Position numbers and translations under genes: made by a program
The notes under the pieces: generated by a model
What the model was told of the DNA's origin: nothing
Seen by the model: only the letters and a program-made list of their open reading frames with translations
Database searches by the model: none
In this document: piece after piece, positions 17,177-25,042 of the stretch
Layout of the letters: each line of letters starts with the position of its first letter
Position numbering within the stretch: position 1 is the stretch's first letter
DNA from: Hyphomicrobium sp.
GTDB lineage: Bacteria > Pseudomonadota > Alphaproteobacteria > Rhizobiales > Hyphomicrobiaceae
NCBI GenBank assembly: GCA_003987725.1
Contig: RXJH01000010.1
Coordinates: 124,001 to 188,000, forward strand
Direction of reading: 5' to 3'
Length of the DNA: 64,000 nt

Positions 17177-18558
17177 CTCAAACAACTGCTATTCACGGAG
17201 AGAAGATTTCTCTTCTCCGCGTGCTGGGCCCCGCGCATGTGTGGGCACTTGGCGTCGGCATCGTGCTCGTCGGCGAATACATGGGTTGGAACTTCGCAGT
17301 CGGCAAGGGTGGCGCAATCGCCGCTCTCATCGCCTGCTGGGCTGCCGGCCTTCTTTACACTTGCGTTGCTATGATCGACTCGGAAGTGACGTCCACCGTC
17401 GCTGCCGCCGGTGGTCAATATGCGCAGTCGAAACACATCATCGGACCGTTGATGGCGTTCAACGTCGGCCTCTACCTCGTGTTCGCATACACGATGCTTG
17501 AAGCCGCGAATGCCATTACCCTCGGCTATCTCGTCCAAACAGTGGGACAAATGGCCGGATTTGCCGAAGCACACGACAAGCCCTTCATCGTCTTGACCAT
17601 CGTGTTCCTGGCCTGGCTCAACTACCGTGGTGTCTACGCGACTTTGACGGTGAACCTGATCCTGACCGCCATCGCGTTCATCGCTGTCGTCGTCCTGTTT
17701 ATGGGCGTGAAGCCGTGGTCGACCGAGATGCTCAACCATAAGGAAATCCTGAACGGGCTACCCTATGGCTGGATCGGCGTCCTGGCGTCACTGCACTTCG
17801 GTCTCTGGTACTATCTGGGTATCGAAGGAACATGTCAGGCGGCCGAAGAAGTCCGGTCACCAGCACGATCGCTGCCGCTCGGAACGATGACCGGCATCAT
17901 GACGCTGCTCATCGCGGCAACGATGACGTGGTATCTCTGCTCGGGCCTGATGCCGTGGGAATACCTCGGTCAAGCGACGACGCCGCTGTTCGACGCCGCA
18001 CGGCTGACGAACTCGACGCCGTTGATGGTCCTGCTCTTCATCGGAACGATGTTCTCGACCCTGGCTTCCGCCAACGGCTGCATCAACGATGCTTCGCGAG
18101 CATGGTTCTCGATGGGCCGCGACCGTTATCTGCCGGCGTGGTTCGGCGCGGTGCATCCGAAGAACAGAACGCCATTCCGGTCGATCGTGTTCCTCGTGCC
18201 CGTCGCGCTGATCTTCGCCTACTTCGCGCCGCTTGATCAGGTGATCACCTTCTCGATCCTGTCAGGTCTGCTCGAATACACGTACATGTCGATCCAGGTC
18301 ATTTTCTTCCGGAAGAAGTGGCCGCTCGATACGATTGAGCGCGGATACGTGCATCCGTTCCATCCAATACCGGCGCTCGTGCTCCTAGCCATCTGCACCA
18401 CAACGTACTTCGCAGTGTTCCTCGGATATGGCACCCAGCTCGCCGCAATGATGGTGTTCTTCATCGTTGCCTCGCTCTGGTTCCATTTCCACCGCTACAA
18501 GTACGTTCGCCGCGGCGACCAGTTCACGATGAACTGGCCGCGACCGGTAGGTTACTGA
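17173..18558 (+). CDS. APC-superfamily amine/amino-acid permease
   Basis: This 461-residue protein has about 12 transmembrane helices and the APC fold. The N-terminal helix pattern VWALGVGIVLVGEYMGWNFAVGKGG resembles ethanolamine permeases, as do TVAAAGGQYAQSKHI and YYLGIEGTCQAAEEVRSPARSLPLG. It likely imports a small amine or amino acid by cation symport. In a methylotroph an alkylamine or ethanolamine is attractive, but no catabolic gene for either lies next to it. The GTG start overlaps the previous stop. Three small membrane proteins precede it in the same operon, which is unusual for APC permeases. A perfect 13-bp hairpin ends the transcript. Confidence 0.88.
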   Translation: MTQTTAIHGEKISLLRVLGPAHVWALGVGIVLVGEYMGWNFAVGKGGAIAALIACWAAGLLYTCVAMIDSEVTSTVAAAGGQYAQSKHIIGPLMAFNVGLYLVFAYTMLEAANAITLGYLVQTVGQMAGFAEAHDKPFIVLTIVFLAWLNYRGVYATLTVNLILTAIAFIAVVVLFMGVKPWSTEMLNHKEILNGLPYGWIGVLASLHFGLWYYLGIEGTCQAAEEVRSPARSLPLGTMTGIMTLLIAATMTWYLCSGLMPWEYLGQATTPLFDAARLTNSTPLMVLLFIGTMFSTLASANGCINDASRAWFSMGRDRYLPAWFGAVHPKNRTPFRSIVFLVPVALIFAYFAPLDQVITFSILSGLLEYTYMSIQVIFFRKKWPLDTIERGYVHPFHPIPALVLLAICTTTYFAVFLGYGTQLAAMMVFFIVASLWFHFHRYKYVRRGDQFTMNWPRPVGY

Positions 18559-18564
18559 GGTCCC

Positions 18565-18595
18565 GAAGTGGCGCATCCTCGCGATGCGCCACTTC
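18565..18595 (+). terminator. perfect 13-bp hairpin after the permease operon
   Basis: GAAGTGGCGCATC at 18565-18577 pairs perfectly with 18583-18595 around the loop CTCGC, followed by CTTCTT. It starts seven bases after the permease stop. It is a strong transcription terminator or 3'-end stabiliser for the four-gene unit and separates it from the next gene. Confidence 0.75.
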
Positions 18596-18616
18596 CTTCT
18601 TGAGAGAGAACCATTC

Positions 18617-19297
18617 ATGCCTCTCACGCTCGCCGCTTTGCTGTTGGCCGCGGCAGTTTCAATTCTCATCTTGTTCGGGCGTCGCGAGGCGCGAGTGGCT
18701 GCAGCCACCCGTCATTCCATGCTGGATCCTTCGCTGAAGGTTCTCGACACGCCGAAGGTCGAAATCGACGCTTGCGGCTTTCCGAAGATGGACGGAAAAT
18801 TCCGCGGACGCTCGTTCCGCGTCGCTCTCATTCCCGACACGCTGACGTTTCGCCGCCTGCCGCAGCTTTGGCTCGCCGTCACGTTGAAACGCAAACTGCC
18901 GGTCGACGGGAGCGTTGCAATCCTCGTCCGACAATCCGGAGCTGATTATTTTTCGCTGACCGACCACTTCAACGAACGTCTGGCGGCACCTGAAATTTTC
19001 CCGAAGGTGTGCTTTATCAAGGGCGATGGCCCTGGCGCCCGCCACATCCTCGACCGGATCGCGCCTTACGTAGCGAGCCTTCTTCGCGACCCACATTTCA
19101 AGGAGATCGCTGTCACTCCGCGCGGCATCCGCATCATGCGCCAGCTTGCGCAAGGCAAGCGCGGGGACCATCTCATACTCCGGCAAATCGTCTTTGAAGG
19201 CGCCCGGCTCGACCCTGAAGGGCTTGAGGACGTCATCGCGGCGGTGCTAGAAATCGAAGATCTCCTTCTCAACGTCAAGCTGGTGTCTGCCGCATGA
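18617..19297 (+). CDS. membrane-anchored protein of unknown function
   Basis: This 226-residue protein has an N-terminal hydrophobic anchor (LTLAALLLAAAVSILILFG) and a soluble domain of about 200 residues. I do not recognise it. The domain has a predicted alpha/beta pattern with TPKVEIDACGFPKMDGKFRGR near residue 45 and ends in a helical segment (EDVIAAVLEIEDLLLN). The ATG at 18617 is preceded by GAGAGAGAA; an upstream in-frame start would fall inside the terminator hairpin. It is translationally coupled (ATGA) to a small membrane protein gene. Confidence 0.65.
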   Translation: MPLTLAALLLAAAVSILILFGRREARVAAATRHSMLDPSLKVLDTPKVEIDACGFPKMDGKFRGRSFRVALIPDTLTFRRLPQLWLAVTLKRKLPVDGSVAILVRQSGADYFSLTDHFNERLAAPEIFPKVCFIKGDGPGARHILDRIAPYVASLLRDPHFKEIAVTPRGIRIMRQLAQGKRGDHLILRQIVFEGARLDPEGLEDVIAAVLEIEDLLLNVKLVSAA

Positions 19298-19587
19298 ATG
19301 CACTGCACGTCGAGCGCAAGCCGATGAACCCCTATCTGGTTCTCGCTCTTGCTATTGTGCTTCCCGGCATGGGCCACGTTGCAATCGGCCAACCGCAGCG
19401 CGGTTTTATGTTCGCGATGTTCACGCTGCTGCTGGCGCTCATCACCTGGCAAATCGCCCCGCCGGACCGGTCGATAATCGGGCGGTTTGCATTAGGCCTA
19501 TTCGTCTGGGCCCTATCGATCCCCGACGCCTATAAGCTCGCGCGGATGCAATACGAAGAGTGGAAATCGAAAGGATTCGGGCGCTAG
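19294..19587 (+). CDS. small membrane protein of unknown function
   Basis: This 97-residue protein has about three hydrophobic segments (about residues 13-30, 36-50 and 60-75). The segment LPGMGHVAIGQPQRGFMFAMF resembles the Gly-rich helix-turn of small TM2-like membrane proteins. The function is unknown. Its start overlaps the stop of the preceding gene by four bases, so the two products probably act together. A second in-frame ATG lies ten codons in. Confidence 0.65.
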   Translation: MNALHVERKPMNPYLVLALAIVLPGMGHVAIGQPQRGFMFAMFTLLLALITWQIAPPDRSIIGRFALGLFVWALSIPDAYKLARMQYEEWKSKGFGR

Positions 19588-19617
19588 ATATTTGGCTCCA
19601 GCAATGGAGCCTCTCTC

Positions 19618-20547
19618 GTGCCCAACAGTCTCCGCACTTCGGTAACTGCCGTCTTCGTTGCTTCTTTCTGCTGCATAGGCTCCGCCAGCGACGCGCTTGC
19701 GAACGTGCGCGTCTGTCAGGAACAGGAGCAACATTACACTCAAATAAAGCAATCAGCCGGACCGCTGGAGATCAACGCTGCGCTTTCCGCGGCAGCCGAC
19801 AAAGGTTGCATCGAGCTTGCACGCCGGCTGCTCGACGATGGCGCTTCGCTCGCCTCACGTGACCGCCTTGGCGCAATGCCCCTGACGCACGCGGCAAAGT
19901 CGGGGCAAACGGAAATCGTCGAACTTTTCCTTGGACGCGACGCGGATATCAACGCCCGCGACCTTGATGGAGGAACGGCGCTCTTTGCAGCCTCCGAGGA
20001 AGACAATCCGTCCGCAGTGCAAGCTCTCATCGCGCACGGCGCCGACGTAAACATTCCTGGCCGAACCGGCCTCACGCCGATCGCCGCCGCATCGTTTTCG
20101 GGTAACGAGCAAATCGTTCGTCTGCTTCTCGACAAAGGTGCAGATCCGCGAAAAACCGACGCGACGGGCAAGGCGCCCATACTTTATGCCGTCGCCCGTG
20201 GCTTCCCGAAAGTCGTGCGTTTGCTGATTGATCATGCGATCGACGTCAACGCGCGCTACGGAAACGACTTGACCGCACTCATGTGGGCCGCAGGGCACGA
20301 AGATGCGGCAGGATCGAACGATGTAGCGGACGTGCTCGCGCTTTTGATCGATCACGGCGCGCACATCGACGATCAGGATAATCGCGGGCGCACGGCCTTG
20401 ATGATTGCGGCTTCACTCGGCCATGAGAAGGCCGTCGATGTCTTGCTGGCCAGTGGCGCGAACAAAACTTTGCGCGATAAGGCCGGCAAGACGGCAGCCG
20501 ATCTCGCAGCCAACGACGCGCTGTGCAAGAAACTCACGGTCAACTAG
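19618..20547 (+). CDS. exported ankyrin-repeat protein
   Basis: This 309-residue protein has a Sec signal peptide (residues 1 to about 28, ending DALA) and about six ankyrin repeats from residue 50 to the end, each with the pattern G-xTPLxxAAxxG-xxxxVxxLLxxGAD. Ankyrin arrays are protein-binding scaffolds; a periplasmic location is expected from the leader. The start is GTG at 19618. Its stop is only 2 bp from the stop of the convergent cytochrome gene. The partner is unknown. Confidence 0.85.
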   Translation: MPNSLRTSVTAVFVASFCCIGSASDALANVRVCQEQEQHYTQIKQSAGPLEINAALSAAADKGCIELARRLLDDGASLASRDRLGAMPLTHAAKSGQTEIVELFLGRDADINARDLDGGTALFAASEEDNPSAVQALIAHGADVNIPGRTGLTPIAAASFSGNEQIVRLLLDKGADPRKTDATGKAPILYAVARGFPKVVRLLIDHAIDVNARYGNDLTALMWAAGHEDAAGSNDVADVLALLIDHGAHIDDQDNRGRTALMIAASLGHEKAVDVLLASGANKTLRDKAGKTAADLAANDALCKKLTVN

Positions 20548-20549
20548 CG

Positions 20550-21164
20550 CTATTGATTGCTGTTGCCGCCGATGACTTGAAGGCTCGCAAGATAGTCGGC
20601 GATGGGTTTGAGGTCGGGCGGCTGCACTGCTTTCATGAGATCCGACATGCCGGGGTTGTTGGCGCGTGAACCGTCGCGAAAGGCGGTCATGGTGTTCAAA
20701 AGGTATTCGGGCTGCTGGCCGGCAAGCCGCGCCGTCGTCCCGTCACCTTGAAACTGCTCGAGATGGCATGAGGTGCAGCCGATGGACCCGATAACCGTCA
20801 GCGCCTTTTTCGTGTCGTCCTTCGATGGTGAAGGTTGTGCGAGGTTAGGCCACTTCAGGCCCGCGAAGTGAGCCGCCAATGCCTTGAAGTCAGCTTTCTC
20901 TAGGCTCGAAACCACAGCGGACATCAGATCGTTCTTCCGCGCGCCGCTCTTGAAGTCGCGCAGCTGAAGATAAAGGTAGCCTTCATTCTGACCCCAAATG
21001 ATGGGCGTCGTCTTCTCTTGCGGAACGCCGCTTTCGCCGTGGCAGGTGGCGCAGATTTTCGCGTTTTCTTCAACGCTGGCGGCCGATGCAATGTCCGTGG
21101 TCAATGGAAATGCCGCGGCCAGGGCCGCAATTGCGATCGGCAACGAACACTTTAAATCCGTCAT
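20550..21164 (-). CDS. diheme c-type cytochrome (c4-like), electron acceptor of the adjacent PQQ dehydrogenase
   Basis: This 204-residue periplasmic protein has a signal peptide (about residues 1-29, ending ASA) and two heme c sites, CATCH at 38-42 and CTSCH at 130-134. Met ligands are probably M81 (LMSAV) and M173 or M177 (GMSDLM). The two-domain layout is that of cytochrome c4. It lies 90 bp downstream of a PQQ alcohol dehydrogenase on the same strand, so it likely takes electrons from it, in place of the XoxG/MxaG-type cytochromes. Confidence 0.9.
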   Translation of the reverse strand: MTDLKCSLPIAIAALAAAFPLTTDIASAASVEENAKICATCHGESGVPQEKTTPIIWGQNEGYLYLQLRDFKSGARKNDLMSAVVSSLEKADFKALAAHFAGLKWPNLAQPSPSKDDTKKALTVIGSIGCTSCHLEQFQGDGTTARLAGQQPEYLLNTMTAFRDGSRANNPGMSDLMKAVQPPDLKPIADYLASLQVIGGNSNQ

Positions 21165-21254
21165 GGGCCGAGCTCCGGATGAGCGAACTGGTCACAATCT
21201 CATTCGACAAGGTTTGGAAGGAGCGATTGGCCCCTTCCGGCGTTCGTGGATCGA

Positions 21255-22979
21255 TCAGTCAAGCGTGAAAGCGATGATATTGTTGCCGCGCTTGAAATCG
21301 ATCTGCGTGTTTCCACCTGCACCGACGACGATGTATTCCTTGCCGCCTAGCGCATAGGCTGCCGGCGGAGCGTTGACGCCGGCGCCAGCCTGGAACGACC
21401 ACAGTATCTTACCGCTGTCGGCGTTGTAGGCGCGGAACCATCCGTTTGCTTCGCCCGTGAATACGAGGTCGCCAGCCGTTGCGAGTACGCCTCCCATCAT
21501 CGGCTGTGGGGTCGTCACCTGCCACTTGATCTTACCGGTATTGTAATTCACCGCCGAGACGTTGCCGAATTGCTCTTCACCTGGGATCACTTTGAAGGCG
21601 CCGCCAAGCCAGAGCTTACCATCGGGATAGGGGCTCGACTGCACCTGATAGGTCATCGGCTGATGAAGGTTCGCGGCGTATGCAAGATTGAGCTTCTGAT
21701 TGACCGCCATTGGCGACCATTCCACGCCGCCGTTTGCTCCGGGGAGCATGCGTGCGCCTTCCGGCGTCGGAAGGGTCCACATGTTTTCCTGCGCCACCAT
21801 CGGCTCCGAGAAGCGGATCATGCTGCAATCGTCACGTCTGTTGACGTAGACGTGTCCCGTTTTTCCAGCGTGAAGCACGCCCGGAACGGTCTTTCCGTCC
21901 TTATCTTTGACGTCGACAAGGATGGGCGGACTAACGGAATCGAGATCCCACACGTCGTGCGGGATGAACTGGAAATGGCAAACATATTTGCCGGTATCGA
22001 GATCGAGAGCGACGAGCGAGTCGGTATAGAGGTTGTCGCCTGGCCGCGGAGCACCGTCGAGGTCGGGTGATGGGTTGCCAACCACAAAGTAGATTCGATT
22101 CAACTTGAGATCGACTGCGGGGTTTTGCCAGACGCCGCCTCCCAGCGTTTTGTATGGGTCTCCCGTCTTTGCGAGTTGCGCCTTTTCGGCCTCGATGTCG
22201 CGATGCAAATCCTTGCCGGTTGCATCTTTTGTGGCCCAAACACCGACCGTATTTTCCGGGATCGTATCGAAATTCCAGACCAGCTTACCGGTCTCAGCAT
22301 CATAGGCGCGGAAGAAACCGCGGATGCCGTATTCGCCGCCGTTCGTGCCGATCAAAATCTTGCCGTTGACGGCCGTGGGCGCCATCGTTTCGCTATAGCC
22401 TAATTCTGGATCCGCGATCTCCGTCTCCCAAACGACGCTACCTGTTTTCGCGTTGAGAGCGACGAGCTTGGCGTCGAGCGTTCCGAAATAAACTTTGTCA
22501 CCGAGCACCGCGACGCCGCGATTGTTGGGGCCGCAGCAGTAGGTCGTGATCGGCCCCATCTTGTGCTTGTAGTGCCAGTACTGTTCACCCGTCTTGGCGT
22601 TAAGCGCATAGACATGATCGAACGACGTCGTGACGTACATGACGTCGCCAACGATGATCGGCGTCGTCTCGAGCGACTCTCTCACATCCATCTGGAAGAT
22701 CCACGCAGGATGAAGCTTCGCGACGTTCGACGTGTTGATCTGCTTGCCCGGATAGAAGCGGGTCTGATCGTAGTTGGCGTTCGTGTGCAGGAACTGCTTG
22801 GCGTCGCTCGCAGCGTTCGTCAGCATTTCTTGAGTAACGGTCGGCGCGGGCGCCTCGACTTTCGCAGCTTCTTTCTTGTGGTGTTCGATTTCCTGAGCTG
22901 ATGCTGGAATTAATGAAGCACATGCGAACAACGGCATCAGCGCCGCCGCGTGAGCGTGGCTGCTTTTCATACCGACCAT
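21255..22979 (-). CDS. PQQ-dependent alcohol dehydrogenase with lanthanide-type active site
   Basis: This 574-residue quinoprotein has a signal peptide (ending PASA) and an eight-bladed W-motif propeller. Active-site features: vicinal disulfide C148-C149 (YCCGPNN), and metal ligands E216 (GGEYGIRG), N302 (GNPSPD) and D345 (WDLDS). D347, two residues after the catalytic Asp, is the extra carboxylate seen in XoxF, ExaF and PedH enzymes and missing in calcium MxaF (Ala). Lanthanide use is therefore predicted. Overall sequence differs from the XoxF and MxaF I remember, so the substrate may be a longer alcohol or aldehyde. It pairs with the downstream diheme cytochrome. The start is ATG at 22979, close to GAGGA; ATG at 22970 is an alternative. 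Confidence 0.92.
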   Translation of the reverse strand: MVGMKSSHAHAAALMPLFACASLIPASAQEIEHHKKEAAKVEAPAPTVTQEMLTNAASDAKQFLHTNANYDQTRFYPGKQINTSNVAKLHPAWIFQMDVRESLETTPIIVGDVMYVTTSFDHVYALNAKTGEQYWHYKHKMGPITTYCCGPNNRGVAVLGDKVYFGTLDAKLVALNAKTGSVVWETEIADPELGYSETMAPTAVNGKILIGTNGGEYGIRGFFRAYDAETGKLVWNFDTIPENTVGVWATKDATGKDLHRDIEAEKAQLAKTGDPYKTLGGGVWQNPAVDLKLNRIYFVVGNPSPDLDGAPRPGDNLYTDSLVALDLDTGKYVCHFQFIPHDVWDLDSVSPPILVDVKDKDGKTVPGVLHAGKTGHVYVNRRDDCSMIRFSEPMVAQENMWTLPTPEGARMLPGANGGVEWSPMAVNQKLNLAYAANLHQPMTYQVQSSPYPDGKLWLGGAFKVIPGEEQFGNVSAVNYNTGKIKWQVTTPQPMMGGVLATAGDLVFTGEANGWFRAYNADSGKILWSFQAGAGVNAPPAAYALGGKEYIVVGAGGNTQIDFKRGNNIIAFTLD

Positions 22980-23228
22980 ATTGTCCTCGCTTAACTGGGG
23001 GGCTCAGCTCGCGCGCCGACATAAAGTTGGAGTGAAATCGTGCCGAGCATTCCTATCGGTGCACTCAACGCCCAGTGTACGCGTGAGTTTTTCCCGGCAA
23101 TCGGGTATGATACTCTAGGGTATTGAGACGGTTATCGGACCGCCCTTTCCGGGACAAAGTTTGTCTGCGGATGGTTTGCCTGCTGTCTATTTGCGATCTA
23201 GCTGCCGCTTCTCGATCGCCACGGCGGC
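22980..23228 (-). promoter_or_regulatory. upstream region of the PQQ dehydrogenase with GGGTAT repeats
   Basis: Two GGGTAT copies sit at 23103-23108 and 23118-23123, with GTAT-G-ATAC palindromic at 23105-23113 between them. They are 125-145 bases upstream of the start codon, a fitting place for an activator or metal-responsive regulator. No promoter boxes could be assigned. Confidence 0.35.
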
Positions 23229-23789
23229 TCACTGTTTGAGCGCACGAAGCGTCCAACGCTTGCCATTGGAACCCAGCTCAAGAACGCTCAACGGCGCTAT
23301 ATCCAAGTGCCAAAACGATGCCGGACCCGCGTTGATGGACGCGACAATCGCTGCGCGCATGACCGCCGGATGCGTAATTGCGATAATATTTTGCTGGCGG
23401 CGCAATACGTCGTTTAGCCAAATTGCCATTCGCGCGATGAGGCCCTCGACACTCTCTCCTCCGTGCGGAACGGCTGCCGGATCCGAAAGCCAGTTTTGGA
23501 GAGCCTCCGGTTCGGACGCCGCGATGTCGTTCAGGGTGTGTCCCGCCCAGCGGCCGAGATCGAGATCCCGCAGCCCTTCGTCGATCACCTGCTCGAACCC
23601 GAGGGCAGCCGCCGTTTCAGTTGCCCTCGCGGCGGGGCTTGTCAGGACTATCCCTGGGCGGCGCAATTCCTTGGCGAGAGCCGCGGCATCCCTTTTCCCG
23701 AAGTCATCAATGCCTTCGTCCAGGGGAAAGGCCGCGGCCCGGACGGCAGGGGTCGAAGCGCTGGCGATGAATGTGAGGCGCGACTGCAT
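23229..23789 (-). CDS. histidine-phosphatase-fold protein lacking the catalytic RHG motif
   Basis: This 186-residue protein has the histidine phosphatase (phosphoglycerate mutase/CobC) fold: LTSPAARATETAAALG at about residues 49-64, DLDLGRWAGHTLNDI near 74-88 with the acid residue, and the second conserved His in ITHPAVMRA near residue 140. The N-terminal RHG that carries the phosphorylated His is replaced by ASA in LTFIASASTPAVRAAAFPLDE. Phosphatase activity by the normal route is thus unlikely. It is divergent from a cobalamin riboswitch and cbtBA, which suggests a link to cobalt or B12, such as a role around CobC, but this is inference. Confidence 0.78.
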   Translation of the reverse strand: MQSRLTFIASASTPAVRAAAFPLDEGIDDFGKRDAAALAKELRRPGIVLTSPAARATETAAALGFEQVIDEGLRDLDLGRWAGHTLNDIAASEPEALQNWLSDPAAVPHGGESVEGLIARMAIWLNDVLRRQQNIIAITHPAVMRAAIVASINAGPASFWHLDIAPLSVLELGSNGKRWTLRALKQ

Positions 23790-23834
23790 GCGGAGGGCTG
23801 CTTACGTTGACAATTTTCCGGCCGGGCTTATGGT

Positions 23835-23985
23835 GGCGAGCGCATCGTCATAGGCAGGAACCCGGTGTAAATCCGGAACGGTCGCGCCACTGTAATCGGG
23901 GGACGCTCATACCGTCCATCGAAAGTCAGACCCTCCTATGGTCAGCGCCAGAGCTTGAAACGGGACGCGTAATCCCAAGGAGGCA
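23835..23985 (+). ncRNA. cobalamin riboswitch upstream of cbtBA
   Basis: The AdoCbl riboswitch core is visible in order: CATAGGCAGGAACCCGGTG (from 23849), AAATCCGG, the B12 box GCCACTGTAA at 23886-23895, and AGTCAGACC at 23924-23932. CATAGG at 23849-23854 pairs with CCTATG at 23935-23940. The Shine-Dalgarno AAGGAGG at 23977-23983 precedes cbtB. CCTCCT at 23932-23937 can pair with AGGAGG at 23978-23983, suggesting control of translation. High cobalamin would be expected to lower cobalt uptake. Confidence 0.93.
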
Positions 23986-23992
23986 CTAGCCT

Positions 23993-24205
23993 ATGTCACA
24001 ATCTGCAGTCGTTTCGGGCAGCTCGCTAGGCGCGCCCATTCCTCTCAAAGAGATTTTGCCCTGGGCTGTCTTCGCCGGGTTGCTGTTCGTCCTCGCCATG
24101 TACTTCGTCGGCGTCGAAGAAGGCGCTATGTCGATCTTCAATGGCATGTATGTGCACGAATTCGTGCATGACGGCCGCCATCTTCTCGGCTTCCCCTGCC
24201 ATTGA
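23993..24205 (+). CDS. cbtB: cobalt transporter subunit CbtB
   Basis: This 70-residue protein has one transmembrane helix (about residues 23-41) and the CbtB C-terminal His-rich motif HEFVHDGRHLLGFPCH, which probably captures cobalt. It is directly downstream of a cobalamin riboswitch and 18 bases upstream of cbtA. CbtAB is a predicted cobalt uptake system of B12-making proteobacteria. The pair would feed the B12 needed by the diol-dehydratase-type enzyme at 58 kb and by the B12-binding radical SAM protein HpnJ. Confidence 0.95.
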   Translation: MSQSAVVSGSSLGAPIPLKEILPWAVFAGLLFVLAMYFVGVEEGAMSIFNGMYVHEFVHDGRHLLGFPCH

Positions 24206-24223
24206 CGTCAGGGAGATCCAGAC

Positions 24224-24940
24224 ATGGCAAGTCTTCTCGTGCGCGGCATGATTGCCGGGCTCATCGCTAGTTTATTGGCTTTCGGATTTGCGAAGGTGAT
24301 CGGCGAACCGCAGGTCGACCGCGCCATTGCGTTCGAGGAAGCGTCGCATACGCCAGTCCCTGGCGAGGCTGAAGAACCGGAACTGGTCAGCCGTGAAGTG
24401 CAGGCAAGCGTCGGACTTCTGACCGGTGTCGCCCTTTACGGAACGGCGCTTGGCGGTCTTTTCGCACTGGCATACGCGTTCGTCAGCGGCCGCCTTCTTC
24501 AACTCCCGCCGCGCAGCACGGCGCTCGTGATCGCAACTGTCGGCTTCTTGGCGTTGTACTTCGTGCCTTACCTCAAATACCCGGCGAACCCACCTGCGGT
24601 CGGACAAGGCGAGACGATCGGCTACCGAACGCAGCTTTATTTCGGGATGATGGTCTTCTCGCTCTTTGCGCTGGCGATTGCCATCAGCTTTGGACGGCAA
24701 GCTATCCAGAAGTTCGGTGGCTGGAACGCGTCAATTCTTGGCACAGTGGTCTATCTCGTCCTGGTCGTTGTCGCTGCCTACGCTCTGCCGGTGATCAACG
24801 AGGTGCCTGAGAAGTTCCCAGCCGACCTGCTTTGGAACTTCCGCATTGCCTCGTTGGGTACTCAGTTCATCCTCTGGGCGGCGATCGGGTTGCTGTTCGG
24901 CTGGCTCATCGCCGCCGATCGCGAAAGACTGGCGCGCTAA
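24224..24940 (+). CDS. cbtA: cobalt transporter subunit CbtA
   Basis: This 238-residue protein has about five to six transmembrane helices and the CbtA features RGMIAGLIASLLAFGFAKVIGEP at the N-terminus and DRAIAFEE directly after. PELVSREVQ followed by a Gly-rich helix is also typical. It forms the channel-like part of the CbtAB cobalt transporter with CbtB. A GGGAGATCC ribosome site precedes the ATG. Expression is set by the upstream cobalamin riboswitch through cotranscription. Confidence 0.94.
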   Translation: MASLLVRGMIAGLIASLLAFGFAKVIGEPQVDRAIAFEEASHTPVPGEAEEPELVSREVQASVGLLTGVALYGTALGGLFALAYAFVSGRLLQLPPRSTALVIATVGFLALYFVPYLKYPANPPAVGQGETIGYRTQLYFGMMVFSLFALAIAISFGRQAIQKFGGWNASILGTVVYLVLVVVAAYALPVINEVPEKFPADLLWNFRIASLGTQFILWAAIGLLFGWLIAADRERLAR

Positions 24941-25042
24941 CGCCGTCGAAGTTCAGAATGAAAAATGGGGGCGTGCCAAGGGTGCCGCCTCCATTTGAAT
25001 ATCATCTCCTCGCATCCTTCATTTGAAAGACGTTTCGTACCG

